Source: Desulfuromonas sp. KJ2020 (lineage in GTDB: Bacteria; Desulfobacterota; Desulfuromonadia; Desulfuromonadales; SZUA-540). Taken from it: DNA of 64,000 nucleotides. The position numbers and the translations under genes are program-made. The notes below the pieces were generated by a model. The model saw only the letters and a program-made list of their open reading frames with translations, had not been told where the DNA came from and did no database searches. Of the stretch, positions 55,162 to 63,172 are shown piece by piece. The number at the start of each line of letters is the position of its first letter. Positions within the stretch are counted from its first letter, which is position 1. The DNA is taken from positions 1,100,238 to 1,164,237 of the forward strand of contig NZ_JAKUKE010000001.1 in NCBI RefSeq assembly GCF_024197615.1, written 5' to 3'.

Positions 55162-55924
55162 TTAATTGAGAACGAAATTGACCGGCAGGGTAATGGTCGC
55201 CGCCCCTTTGGGGGGGGGGGAAGGGTTCAGCAGCCCGAACGGCCTTCAACGCCTGCTTGTCGAGAATAGGGTAACCCGAGCTTCTGGCAATCTTGAGATT
55301 TTCGATTTTGCCGGTTTTCAGAATGGTAAACTCCACCCGAACCTGCCCGCTCCAACCCTGGCGTCTGGCGATGGACGGATACCTCAGAGAGGCCATGACC
55401 CGGTCGCGGATGTAGGTGAAATTCGATTGCACATACTGTGCGGAGGAACTCCCCTCGCCGGTCTCTTGCTCGTCTTCCAGGTTGGCCATCTTGGCGGGTA
55501 CTGTCGACTGCCCGGTGGCTGCAGCCTCTTCAGCTGAGGGCGTTGCCGGCACCGAAGGCTCTGCGGGAGGGGACTGGACGGCTGCCTGAGAGGGGAGCGG
55601 GTCTGTCCTGACCAGGGGTTTTTCACGCTCAGCGACAGGAGGGGGCGTGGGCGCTGGCTGGGCCAGGGGAACGGGTTTCGGTGCTGGCTTGACTACGGGC
55701 TTCGGCTTGGGGGTCGGCGCCGTTTGGAGACTCTTTCGCGGAGGGGGCGGCGCGGCATTGGCAGTAGGTTTGTCCAACGCAGGGGACGCAAACTGCACGA
55801 GGCTCAGATCGAAGAGGTCTATACGCTGGGGCTGACGCAGGCTGCTGCCGGCTGAAAACACGGCTCCGGCTACCAGCAGGTGAAGCAGCAGGCTGGCCAT
55901 CCAGGGAGTGAGAGACCGGCTCAT
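55162..55924 (-). CDS. tonB: TonB, frame broken by an 11-base homopolymer
   Basis: As written the frame does not end at the normal stop but continues through the spacer into the receptor gene, giving one 981-residue frame from 55924 to 52979. The N-terminus is TonB: WMASLLLHLLVAGAVFS membrane anchor, a long Pro/Lys/Ala-rich stretch (KPKPVVKPAPKPVPLAQP), and the C-terminal domain YPSIARRQGWSGQVRVEFTILKTG and SSGYPILDKQALKAVRAAEPFPPP. There, after the F codon, a tract of 11 C (minus strand) shifts the frame. Removing one C gives the normal end KGAATITLPVNFVLN with stop at 55164-55162 and 253 residues. So the true gene is 55162-55924 with either a sequencing error or a slippage site. Confidence 0.85.
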
Positions 55925-56301
55925 GGCGACGCCTCGGTCTGTAGACTGATCCGGTTATAGCCGAGCTGTTTCATCCGGTCCATGACGTCGACAAAGCCCT
56001 GCAGAGCCAACTGGCGATCGGCACGGATAAGGACGGCGGTCTCCCGGTTGTGTCCGGCCAGCAGGCCTTCCATTTCGGCCAGTTCCACCGGGTTGCCCTC
56101 CAGGTAGATTTGACCGCTGCGGTCGATCTCCAGGCGCAGGCTTTTTTCCATTGGCACGCTACTGGGAGAAGCCTGGGGCGGGCGGACCCCGATGGCACCC
56201 GTGGCGATAAAGGTCGAGGTAGTCAGCACGATGGTGAGCAGCACCAGCATGATGTCGATGAAGGGGATGACGTTGATGCTTTCGAAACCCCGGCTATCCA
56301 C
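55921..56301 (-). CDS. exbD: ExbD
   Basis: 126 residues: one membrane helix near the N-terminus with the essential Asp ([26 protein letters not shown] in [10 protein letters not shown]), followed by a periplasmic domain ([57 protein letters not shown]). With ExbB it makes the proton-driven motor that energises TonB. It overlaps tonB by 4 bases and exbB by 8, which shows tight coupling. Confidence 0.93.
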   Translation of the reverse strand: MDSRGFESINVIPFIDIMLVLLTIVLTTSTFIATGAIGVRPPQASPSSVPMEKSLRLEIDRSGQIYLEGNPVELAEMEGLLAGHNRETAVLIRADRQLALQGFVDVMDRMKQLGYNRISLQTEASP

Positions 56302-56716
56302 GTTCGGCTTCCCAGAGCAGCATTAACTCCTTGGCCTTGCGAAGCAGCAGGTTGTAGAAAGTGACTGCCGGGATGGCCACGAGCAGCCCCACGGCCGTCG
56401 CCTTGAGCGCCAGGGCGAGCCCGGTCATGATGGCGCCGGTGTCGATAAAGCCTTCCTGACCCATGCGGTAAAAGGTCAGCATGATGCCGAATACGGTGCC
56501 CAGCAGCCCGATGTAGGGAGCGTTGCTGCCGACAGTGGCGATGATATGCAGCCTGCGGGTCAGGGCGATCTCGGCAAGCTGCCGATTGGCATAGTCGCCA
56601 GGGGTGAATTGACGGTAGAAAAGGATGCGCTCAATAGCTACAGCCACAGCGACCATGCTTAGGGCAAGCAGAAGTCCGATGATGCCGTAGTCGATCAACT
56701 CGTTGAACCATTCCAT
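56294..56716 (-). CDS. exbB: ExbB
   Basis: 140 residues, a short ExbB/MotA-TolQ family member. Three helices: residues about 12-28 ([16 protein letters not shown]), 65-85 ([21 protein letters not shown]) and 95-125 ([27 protein letters not shown]), with the conserved GLLGTVFG and [20 protein letters not shown] motifs. It forms the pentameric stator of the TonB energising complex. It is the first gene of the operon exbB-exbD-tonB-receptor, which is transcribed away from the DeoR-NosL regulator. Confidence 0.93.
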   Translation of the reverse strand: MEWFNELIDYGIIGLLLALSMVAVAVAIERILFYRQFTPGDYANRQLAEIALTRRLHIIATVGSNAPYIGLLGTVFGIMLTFYRMGQEGFIDTGAIMTGLALALKATAVGLLVAIPAVTFYNLLLRKAKELMLLWEAERG

Positions 56717-56803
56717 GGGAGCCCTTGCGTGTGGGTGGAAGATTGAGATGCCTCGAACTGTTCGGACAGACCGGGCGGAGCCAGGGAAGACGTGCCTTAA
56801 AAA

Positions 56804-56817
56804 GTTATTTTAGTAAC
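56804..56817. promoter_or_regulatory. GTTA-N6-TAAC operator site 1
   Basis: GTTATTTTAGTAAC, 88 bases upstream of the exbB start. One of three sites of identical shape. Confidence 0.75.
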
Positions 56818-56833
56818 AAAAGATAGAAGTTTT

Positions 56834-56847
56834 GTTAAGATATTAAC
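56834..56847. promoter_or_regulatory. GTTA-N6-TAAC operator site 2
   Basis: GTTAAGATATTAAC, centred 30 bases from site 1, about three helical turns. A GTTTATAAC half-site repeat follows at once (56848-56856). Confidence 0.75.
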
Positions 56848-56906
56848 GTTTATAACAAATTAAGTCAGATTTACAAGGAGGATTAAAAATTATCTGCTAA
56901 TATTCT

Positions 56907-56920
56907 GTTACAAAAATAAC
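56907..56920. promoter_or_regulatory. GTTA-N6-TAAC operator site 3
   Basis: GTTACAAAAATAAC, 12 bases before the regulator ATG, overlapping its leader, 73 bases (about seven helical turns) from site 2. It would permit autoregulation. Confidence 0.75.
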
Positions 56921-56932
56921 AACGAGGTGGGC

Positions 56933-57574
56933 ATGAGAAATTCTGAAAGGCGTCGTGAATTGCTGGAGTGGTTGGAGCAGGCAGGCAACCTCACGCTCTC
57001 CGAAATGGTCGAGCGGTTCGGTGTCTCGAAAATGACGGTTCATCGCGACCTGGAGATGCTCGAACAGCGTAAGGCCCTTAAGCGTATCCACGGCGGTGCG
57101 GTGGCGATCGGCGCAAGAAGCGCATCGGGGGCTGACCCGGCTGCTGATGGGGTTTCCGAAGACTGTCTGATCTGCTCCCGGCCTTCCACCTCTCACCTGC
57201 AGTTCAGTCTGACACTGGAAAGTGGGACTCAGAAGATGGCCTGCTGCCCTCACTGCGGAGTCTATGCCTGCCTGGTTCTGGGAGAGCAGGTCGAAGAAGC
57301 CCATACTTCAGACTATCTCACGGGTCGTTCTCATCCTGTTTCCGAGAGCTTTTTCGTTCTGGGCAGTGCCGCCATCCCCTGTTGTCAGCCCTCGATGTTG
57401 ACCTTCGACAGCGAGGAGATGGCGCAGCGGTTTCAGGCGGGTTTCGGAGGGGTTTTGGGCGGGTTCGAGTTTGCGGTGAACTTTCTCAAAAACTCCATGG
57501 CACCCCATAGTCATCAGGCCCAGGACTGTCCTCATTGCACCGGCCGGACTCTCGAAGGAAAGAAACAAGAGTGA
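56933..57574 (+). CDS. DeoR-type regulator with NosL-like metal-binding C-terminus
   Basis: 213 residues from the ATG at 56933 (a GTG at 56927 gives two more). Residues 1-55 are a DeoR HTH (RRRELLEWLEQAGNLTLSEMVERFGVSKMTVHRDLEMLEQRKALKRIHGGAV). The usual sugar-phosphate sensor is replaced by about 120 residues resembling NosL, a copper-binding lipoprotein: EDCLICSRP, ACCPHCGVYACLVLG, HTSDYLTGR, FFVLGSAAIPCCQPSMLTFDSEEMAQRFQAGFGG. A His/Cys tail ends it (PHSHQAQDCPHC). The many CxxC and CC pairs suit a metal. It faces the exbB operon over three GTTA-N6-TAAC sites and is probably its copper-responsive repressor. Confidence 0.88.
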   Translation: MRNSERRRELLEWLEQAGNLTLSEMVERFGVSKMTVHRDLEMLEQRKALKRIHGGAVAIGARSASGADPAADGVSEDCLICSRPSTSHLQFSLTLESGTQKMACCPHCGVYACLVLGEQVEEAHTSDYLTGRSHPVSESFFVLGSAAIPCCQPSMLTFDSEEMAQRFQAGFGGVLGGFEFAVNFLKNSMAPHSHQAQDCPHCTGRTLEGKKQE

Positions 57575-57602
57575 GACAGCTACCAGAGGGACGGCGGGTT
57601 TT

Positions 57603-58082
57603 TTAATCCCCGCCAGAGGCTGTTTCCAGCATCCTCCGCAGTTTCTCGACCCGCTTGCGGTTGACGCCGAAATCGAAATATCCCAGTCGCGAGGCGGATC
57701 GCACATGTAAGATGCCTTCACCCGGCGCTAACCGGAACTCCACATCGTCCCTGAAGCGAAATATCTTCGAGGTGAAGGTGGCCCGCAGATAATCGGTCCG
57801 CTCCTCTTCAATATGTCCTCCCGCTTCTCTGACAACCCCCTTAAGCCGTTGCCACGCCAGTTCTGGCGGTCCCTGATAGAGCAAGGGAGCGATCCAGGAA
57901 GAAGAATCCTCGTCGCCTTCGCTGCAGACGCAGTTGGGGGTTGGTGGGCAGGGCCGCAGGCGTCCGTTTATGGGCCCGATGTTCTGTGGGGCCGATGTGC
58001 AGGATGCCATCAGGAAAACCAGTCCGAAAAGCAGAAGGTCAACTGCTGGTCGCCGCAAGAATTTTGGGGCTGAAGTCTTCAT
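57603..58082 (-). CDS. DUF1499 lipoprotein
   Basis: 159 residues. Lipoprotein signal with MASC lipobox (RRPAVDLLLFGLVFLMASC), then the DUF1499 pattern LRPCPPTPNCVCSEGDEDSS (PCPxxPNCV), WQRLKGVVREAGG, YLRATFTSKIFRFRDDVEFRL and VRSASRLGYFDFGVNRKRVEKLR. The function is unknown. It is the gene nearest the NosL-type regulator but in the convergent direction, separated by 28 bases. No metal motif except the N-terminal Cys pair. Confidence 0.85.
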   Translation of the reverse strand: MKTSAPKFLRRPAVDLLLFGLVFLMASCTSAPQNIGPINGRLRPCPPTPNCVCSEGDEDSSSWIAPLLYQGPPELAWQRLKGVVREAGGHIEEERTDYLRATFTSKIFRFRDDVEFRLAPGEGILHVRSASRLGYFDFGVNRKRVEKLRRMLETASGGD

Positions 58083-58154
58083 GCCATTGTCCTTTCGCCT
58101 AATCCTGGGGAGGTTTCCTTTTGCCTCGAACAGGTGGTGGTGTGGAGCCGGTTA

Positions 58155-58925
58155 CTAAAAGGTATAGGCGATTCCGAGAGCAGTGAAATATTGATTCTCG
58201 TTCTTGACCAGGGGGCTGTCGGCGGCGTCGCCGAGTAGCCGGTCATAGTTCGCAAGCATCGTCAGGGCCCAGGCACCCCTGAGAGGATGGACAATCATGA
58301 GCCTGGCCCCTGCGCTCTTGAAGCCCGCCTCGGCGCTATAGGTCGGCAGGCCGGAGTTCGCCGCCTGTGCCGGGCTGATACCGAAATAGTCCTGCATGTA
58401 GGAGTCGCTGGCCCAAGTGGTGGTCAGGGCCGGGCGCAGCATGGTCGGTCCGAGACGATGGCCGTAGCCGAGAGTGGTATGAATTTGGGCTCCCGTGTCT
58501 GCCCCCGTGATCTGCTGTTCGTAGCGGGCGTCGAGAGTGACCTTTCCAAGCTTCCAGCGGGCGAGCAGGTTGGCGCTGGCGCCATCGTCGATATCGCCGA
58601 GGCCCTTCAGGTTGGCCGAGTCGTTCTCGTCGCGACCGAAACTGTAGCCCACCGAGGCGCCCAGGCGCAGGTCATTGCCGCGATAGAAATAGACGCCGAG
58701 CCCCTGGCGGACGTTGAGAAAAACCCGGTCGCGCCAGGTGATGTCGAGGGAAGGGAAGGCCTTGAATTCATACGCGTCGGCGCCTTCATACTCCGGCAGA
58801 TAGAGGCCAATCGCGCCGAGGCTGACCCGCCAGGCTCCCGCCGGCGGTCGCTCCTGGGCGGTCGCGTCCGCTGGCGGCAGCAGAAGCAGGGCGAAGAGGG
58901 CCAGGGGCAGAAGGCGGTAGCTCAT
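58155..58925 (-). CDS. MipA/OmpV-family outer-membrane protein
   Basis: 256 residues from the ATG at 58925 (GAGGATTTTC before). Signal peptide with a signal-like LLPLALFALLLLPPADATA. The barrel has the MipA/OmpV pattern: LGAIGLYLPEYEGADAYEFKAFPSLDITWRDRVFLNVRQGLGVYF, then GRDENDSANLKGLGDIDDGASANLLARWKLG, and ends with aromatic residues (ALGIAYTF). MipA scaffolds murein enzymes in E. coli, but most family members are only predicted porin-like barrels. It precedes the DUF1499 gene on the same strand with a 73-base gap. Confidence 0.88.
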   Translation of the reverse strand: MSYRLLPLALFALLLLPPADATAQERPPAGAWRVSLGAIGLYLPEYEGADAYEFKAFPSLDITWRDRVFLNVRQGLGVYFYRGNDLRLGASVGYSFGRDENDSANLKGLGDIDDGASANLLARWKLGKVTLDARYEQQITGADTGAQIHTTLGYGHRLGPTMLRPALTTTWASDSYMQDYFGISPAQAANSGLPTYSAEAGFKSAGARLMIVHPLRGAWALTMLANYDRLLGDAADSPLVKNENQYFTALGIAYTF

Positions 58926-59015
58926 GAAAATCCTCAAGGAGAGAAAAGGGGGTACTGCGTGATTGTCCCCTTTCCCCCAGTCGATGTCGTCCGCATTTAT
59001 TATCGAGATAACAGG

Positions 59016-59471
59016 TTACTCGACCAAGGCCATAGAACTGATATGAAATTTATAAACCTGAAAAGTATTTCCCAGGTCGAGCAAGGTCATGGTGATTTCA
59101 GCGTCCCCTTTTTCATAGGTTGCATCAATCGTATAGGTAACAATGGTTTGACTGCCGCCCTCAAGGGTTGAACCTGTATAGATATTTGAGAAGCTCGGTT
59201 CTTCCATGGACAGCAAGGCGCCAAGCTTGGAGAGGTAGCGGATTATTTTTACAAAATTTTCATCAGAGACGTCTTTGATGCCTTCGGGCGCCATATAGCC
59301 CTTAATCACTTCAGGATCCCACTTTGAGAGCTCCGGAACGGTTGCCTTAATGTACGGCACCGCCGTGTCCTTGTATTGAGACGATTTATACCAGGTAAAA
59401 ATCCCGATTCCTGCCATAGCGAGGACAACGACAAGGGATACAACCCCCAAAACCATAAACACTTTTTTCAT
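59016..59471 (-). CDS. Membrane-anchored protein of unknown function
   Basis: 151 residues. An N-terminal helix (KKVFMVLGVVSLVVVLAMAGIGIF) anchors a soluble domain of about 120 residues containing DENFVKIIRYLSKLGALLSM and SQTIVTYTIDATYEKGDAEITMTLLDLGNTFQVYKFHISS, a cystatin/DUF4878-like strand pattern. I make no firm family assignment. It stands alone between a barrel gene and a GNAT gene, all on the minus strand. Less GC-rich than the core genes. Confidence 0.65.
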   Translation of the reverse strand: MKKVFMVLGVVSLVVVLAMAGIGIFTWYKSSQYKDTAVPYIKATVPELSKWDPEVIKGYMAPEGIKDVSDENFVKIIRYLSKLGALLSMEEPSFSNIYTGSTLEGGSQTIVTYTIDATYEKGDAEITMTLLDLGNTFQVYKFHISSMALVE

Positions 59472-59598
59472 GAATCTCTCTCTTTGCCTTCCCGTGGTTC
59501 ATGTTAACCGGCAGCGACGCGAACCTGCGTTACCCACCGCAATGTGACTTGTTTTTTTAATTGTGCCTGGATGGTTATGCCATTCTGTGATTAGGTTT

Positions 59599-60066
59599 TC
59601 AGGAGGCGAGGTCTTTTTCCATTGTGAAATTAGTGAGTTTTACCCCGTCTCGTGCAACTGTATTTTTTTTTACCAATTTGAAGTTTTCCTTTTCAAAAAA
59701 TGACTTTGCAAGATACGAAGCCTCTACGTAAAGCCGCTTTATGCCTTGTTTTTTTGCTTCTTTTTCCAAATAAAGATAAAGGCTTCGTGCCACACCGCAG
59801 CGCTGAAAGTCTTTATGGGTATATAGGCAGTCAATGTGACCGTCACTTTCCAGTTCAATGAAACCGACAACTTTTGAGTTCAGCACGGCAAGATAGGGCT
59901 TTTTTTCGTTGAGCCTTACTGCCCATTTTTTATAGTCAGGTGGTGTCGGCGCCCATGCCTCAATTTCTTCTTGGGTGTATTGGGGAAAAGCAATCGCATG
60001 GACCGAATCATGGAATAAATCAGCAATTTCATGCGCATATTGTGGCAGGTAGTGGATTATTTCCAT
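59599..60066 (-). CDS. GNAT acetyltransferase
   Basis: 155 residues of GNAT fold: MEIIHYLPQYAHEIADLFHDSVHAI, strand VVGFIELESDGHIDCLYTHKDFQRCGVARSLYLYLEKEAKKQGIKRLYVEAS (acetyl-CoA loop QRCGVARS) and SYLAKSFFEKENFKLVKKN. The substrate is not known. The base use is AT-rich (AAA, TTT and GAA codons dominate) against the GC-rich surroundings, a sign of recent transfer. It stands alone, 127 bases upstream of the membrane-anchored protein gene, and is 21 bases from the diguanylate cyclase upstream. Confidence 0.85.
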   Translation of the reverse strand: MEIIHYLPQYAHEIADLFHDSVHAIAFPQYTQEEIEAWAPTPPDYKKWAVRLNEKKPYLAVLNSKVVGFIELESDGHIDCLYTHKDFQRCGVARSLYLYLEKEAKKQGIKRLYVEASYLAKSFFEKENFKLVKKNTVARDGVKLTNFTMEKDLAS

Positions 60067-60086
60067 TTTTTTTGCCAGGTATCCCG

Positions 60087-61847
60087 TTAACGTTCTGTTT
60101 CACTCTTCGCTATGAACCCGTCCTCAAATTTCCGGACACAGTTTCGGCCGGCCGTCTTCGCACGGTAGAGGGCTTTGTCCGCCCGGTCGATTACCGCTGC
60201 GACGCTGAGTTCCGGTAAGAAGCCGGCGACGCCGATACTGGCTGTCAGATGAAGATCCCGCGACGAATACGAGGTCTGCTCGATTCTGGATCGGAGTTTT
60301 TCGGCCATTTCCATGGCGGTATCAATGGAGATATGGGGAAAAGTGATGAGAAACTCCTCGCCGCCGTAGCGCGCCACGAGATCGGTGCTGCGGGTGGATT
60401 CCCGCAGTGTCAAGGCCAATTCCTCAATCACCTCATCGCCGATGAGGTGTCCGTGGGTGTCGTTGATCGGTTTGAACAGGTCGATATCGATCATCAGCAA
60501 CGTATAGGTGTGCCCGTAACGGCGGGCTTCCCTGTGAAGAAGATCCAACCGTTCCAAGATGGTCCGGTGATTAAGAAGGCCGGTCATCGAGTCGGTCTGG
60601 GACATTTCGCTCAATCGGGTATTGCTCTGGTTCAGGGCGACCAGGTTGTCGCGAAAGCGTACCAGGGCCGACTCGATATCACCGATTTCGTCATGGCGAA
60701 CCGCTCCTGAAATGGTCACTTCCATGTTGTTTTGCGAAAGCTCCTGGATGATATCCGATGACAGGATGATGCGCCGGTATATTACCTTGTAGATATGTAT
60801 GAGGCTGGCAATGATGGCCAAAAGGACCAGGGCAGATAACGTGATGGCGGCGGCGATGCGGATTTCCCCTTGGCGAATCCTCTCGGAGCCCCCCTCGTCC
60901 ATCAAAACCATAATCTCCTGGGTCAGGGACTGCAACTGCTCCAAGGCGGCGACCCCGTTTTTCAGGTAGGAGCGAAAATCGACCGGCGTTACAAAGTGCA
61001 CTTCTTCGTTTTCCGAAATGTATTCCGCCACCAGCAGCACCTGCGAGAAATAAAACCGATCAAAGGTAGCGATGGCCTCCTGGGTATGGGGTGGCAAAAA
61101 GTGATATCCGTCGGCCTGCAGACGATCAAGCAGATCGCGGACATAATTTTCCCGGCGCTTGAGTTCTTCGATGCGGGTTTGGGTCAGGCTGCTGCGGTTA
61201 AAGGTTGTCGCTTTAAGGTACGAGACGGCGGGTCCGGCGTGATCTCGCAGCATGGCCAACAGGTAGATCATGTCGAAATAGTGTCTCAGCTCGGGGTCGA
61301 TCCGGTTGAGGTTTTTAATGGAATAAATAAGCAGGTTCAAAGCCTCGATCTGCGAGGACATGTGAGAAAACCACCTATCGTCGAGTTTCAGGTCTCTCTC
61401 GGCAAAGGACAGCGGGAATTGTTCCTGATAGCGCTCACGCAGGGTTTGGGTCGTCAAGTTCAACTCCTGAATTTTTCGAAAAGCTTCCGGATCGAACAGA
61501 ATTCCCTCCTGCACAATCCGGTTCAGGGTTTGCTTGAGCAGGGCTTCGCCTTGCTGCCTGTTTCTGTCTATAAATTCGATGGAATCCCGCATCTCCTGGG
61601 GGTTGCCCTGAAAGTTCAGCACCACATTGACGCGTCCGCGTTCGTACCCATTGCAGGAGATGACTTCGAAGAGACTTTTACAGAGATTGAGAATCTGCTG
61701 ACTGGCGACGACGGTCCGATAATCGCGGATCAACCCCTGGATGACAATGGAGTTGAATGCCAGAACGACAACGGAAAGAAGGACCGTCGTGGCGACAAAG
61801 AACACGAGAATGCTTTTTCGGCGGGGAGCCTTGGCAGGCGTGGTCAT
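60087..61847 (-). CDS. Membrane-bound GGDEF diguanylate cyclase
   Basis: 586 residues. N-terminal helix (FFVATTVLLSVVVLAFNSIVI), a long periplasmic helical sensor (about 30-315, rich in LRxHYFDMIYLLAM-type helices, fitting a CHASE8/four-helix-bundle sensor), second helix (IAAAITLSALVLLAIIASLIHIY), a HAMP-like linker, and GGDEF (DSMTGLLNHRTILERL, IDIDLFKPINDTHGH, RYGGEEFLITF). The I-site R-S-T-D is five residues before GGEEF, so product feedback is likely. It synthesises c-di-GMP. The upstream flavin reductase gene is on the same strand, about 100 bases away. Confidence 0.92.
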   Translation of the reverse strand: MTTPAKAPRRKSILVFFVATTVLLSVVVLAFNSIVIQGLIRDYRTVVASQQILNLCKSLFEVISCNGYERGRVNVVLNFQGNPQEMRDSIEFIDRNRQQGEALLKQTLNRIVQEGILFDPEAFRKIQELNLTTQTLRERYQEQFPLSFAERDLKLDDRWFSHMSSQIEALNLLIYSIKNLNRIDPELRHYFDMIYLLAMLRDHAGPAVSYLKATTFNRSSLTQTRIEELKRRENYVRDLLDRLQADGYHFLPPHTQEAIATFDRFYFSQVLLVAEYISENEEVHFVTPVDFRSYLKNGVAALEQLQSLTQEIMVLMDEGGSERIRQGEIRIAAAITLSALVLLAIIASLIHIYKVIYRRIILSSDIIQELSQNNMEVTISGAVRHDEIGDIESALVRFRDNLVALNQSNTRLSEMSQTDSMTGLLNHRTILERLDLLHREARRYGHTYTLLMIDIDLFKPINDTHGHLIGDEVIEELALTLRESTRSTDLVARYGGEEFLITFPHISIDTAMEMAEKLRSRIEQTSYSSRDLHLTASIGVAGFLPELSVAAVIDRADKALYRAKTAGRNCVRKFEDGFIAKSETER

Positions 61848-61951
61848 CTGGCCTCAGAAAGGGTGATCGCCATTCAATTTCAGGCCTAACGAGGGCCAGT
61901 TTAAACAGTATATCGTGACCAGACAAGTCATTTTTTGGGAGGAGTAATGCG

Positions 61952-62500
61952 TCAGACTCCCTCCGGAAGCTTCGACCGCATCATCTCTCGGCGATTTATC
62001 CTGCGCCCATCCACCACGAAGGTGCCATCGCCCACGGCGTGCAAGGTGCGCTTTTCCTGGCGGCTGCTGTCGAAATAAGCCGCGATGCCTTCGAGGACCA
62101 CGATATGGTGCTTCTCGACGATATCGATCACCCGGCAGGCGATCTGGGCCAGACATTCCTTGATCAGGGGCGCCTTCACGAACTCGTTCTGCACAGGGGT
62201 CAGCCCAAATTTCGCGAATTTATCGGTGTCGACGCCCGAGCAGGTGCCGATGCCGACAACCTGGTCAAGAAGGTCCACCGTCGGAATGGCCAGGACGCAT
62301 TCCCGCGATTGCTCTAGTGCGGCATAGGAATGGTTCCATGGCCCCGTGGTCAGGGCAAACTGCGGCGTGAAGTCCACCACCATGGTCCAGGAGATGGTCA
62401 TGATATTGTTCTTCACGCCGTTGTTGGTCGTCACCAGCACCACGGGTCCTGGTTCCAGCAGCGTGAAAGCCTGCTCAAGGGGCATCATGTGCATCGCCAT
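61952..62500 (-). CDS. Flavin-reductase-type FMN-binding protein
   Basis: 182 residues from the ATG at 62500 (CAGGAG six bases before; 62506 is an alternative). Split-barrel fold of the flavin reductase family: PVVLVTTNNGVKNNIMTISWTMVVDFTPQFALTTGPWNHSYAALEQSRECVLAIPTVDLLDQVVGIGTCSGVDTDKFAKFGLT is the full FMN-site pattern with the conserved T-x-G/TxxxSGxxxDKF. It could be an NAD(P)H:FMN reductase or an FMN-containing electron carrier; the partner oxidase is not present. Soluble. Confidence 0.9.
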   Translation of the reverse strand: MAMHMMPLEQAFTLLEPGPVVLVTTNNGVKNNIMTISWTMVVDFTPQFALTTGPWNHSYAALEQSRECVLAIPTVDLLDQVVGIGTCSGVDTDKFAKFGLTPVQNEFVKAPLIKECLAQIACRVIDIVEKHHIVVLEGIAAYFDSSRQEKRTLHAVGDGTFVVDGRRINRREMMRSKLPEGV

Positions 62501-62551
62501 ACCCATCTCCTGCGGTCGGACCGTCTGTTTACGTTATGCGGCGGTATGTCT

Positions 62552-63124
62552 TTAAGGCTTTTGCTGTCGCTTTGACTTCCCAGGTTTTGGGCAGGGACGG
62601 TCGGCCAGGCGCGTGTCGCAGACCTCGACGGCACGGAAATACTGCATCCATTGAACAATCTGTTCCCTGGAAGGATGAAACCTGAACGCCTTCTGCACCA
62701 GATAAAAACTGTCATTGCCTTTGATAGCCTTGAACCAGGTGTTCTCCGGCTGGCCCGTGAGCGGGTTCTCAGGGCAGCTTTGGACCCAGATCGAAAAAGC
62801 ATACCCGTTTTCTTCCCCCTGTGTAACCGGCGCCACTTCACCATCCTTGCAGACGTCCAGCCAGGCTTTGGTCGAGAGGGCCTGAAACTGCGCAGGCGTT
62901 GCCTCCTTCAGGCCCAGAAAGATTTGGGTGGTCACCATCTCCGTCCAGTTGTCGACGGTTTCCGCCTCGGGAACCATTTCGGTCATGACCATGTTCCCCT
63001 TTTGGGTTTGAAAGGCGATTTTGTAGCCCTGCGGCAAACCCTGCAACAGGTTCTCGTCGCTGAGCTGGGCAAGGCAGACGCTGGGGACAAGCAGTCCAAC
63101 CAACAACAGGCGAAGCAGTTTCAT
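62552..63124 (-). CDS. Secreted protein of unknown function
   Basis: 190 residues with a signal peptide (MKLLRLLLVGLLVPSVCLAQ). The mature part has the pattern YKIAFQTQKGNMVMTEMVPEAETVDNWTEMVTTQIFLGLKEATPAQFQALSTKAW and ends in a basic tail (KPGKSKRQQKP). Cysteines at CKDG, QSCPEN, VCDTRLADRPC could form disulphides. A similar fold is found in short periplasmic proteins, but I cannot name the family. It lies 46 bases before the flavin reductase gene on the same strand and may be part of that transcript. Confidence 0.7.
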   Translation of the reverse strand: MKLLRLLLVGLLVPSVCLAQLSDENLLQGLPQGYKIAFQTQKGNMVMTEMVPEAETVDNWTEMVTTQIFLGLKEATPAQFQALSTKAWLDVCKDGEVAPVTQGEENGYAFSIWVQSCPENPLTGQPENTWFKAIKGNDSFYLVQKAFRFHPSREQIVQWMQYFRAVEVCDTRLADRPCPKPGKSKRQQKP

Positions 63125-63172
63125 GGATGTCCCTATTTTCCTTTCGTCCGCTTGATGACATGGTTAGAATTC

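Noticed and set aside
52979..55924. A natural TonB-receptor fusion protein
   Set aside because: The receptor has its own ribosome site, start and signal peptide, and removal of one homopolymer base restores a normal TonB, so the fused frame is an effect of the tract.
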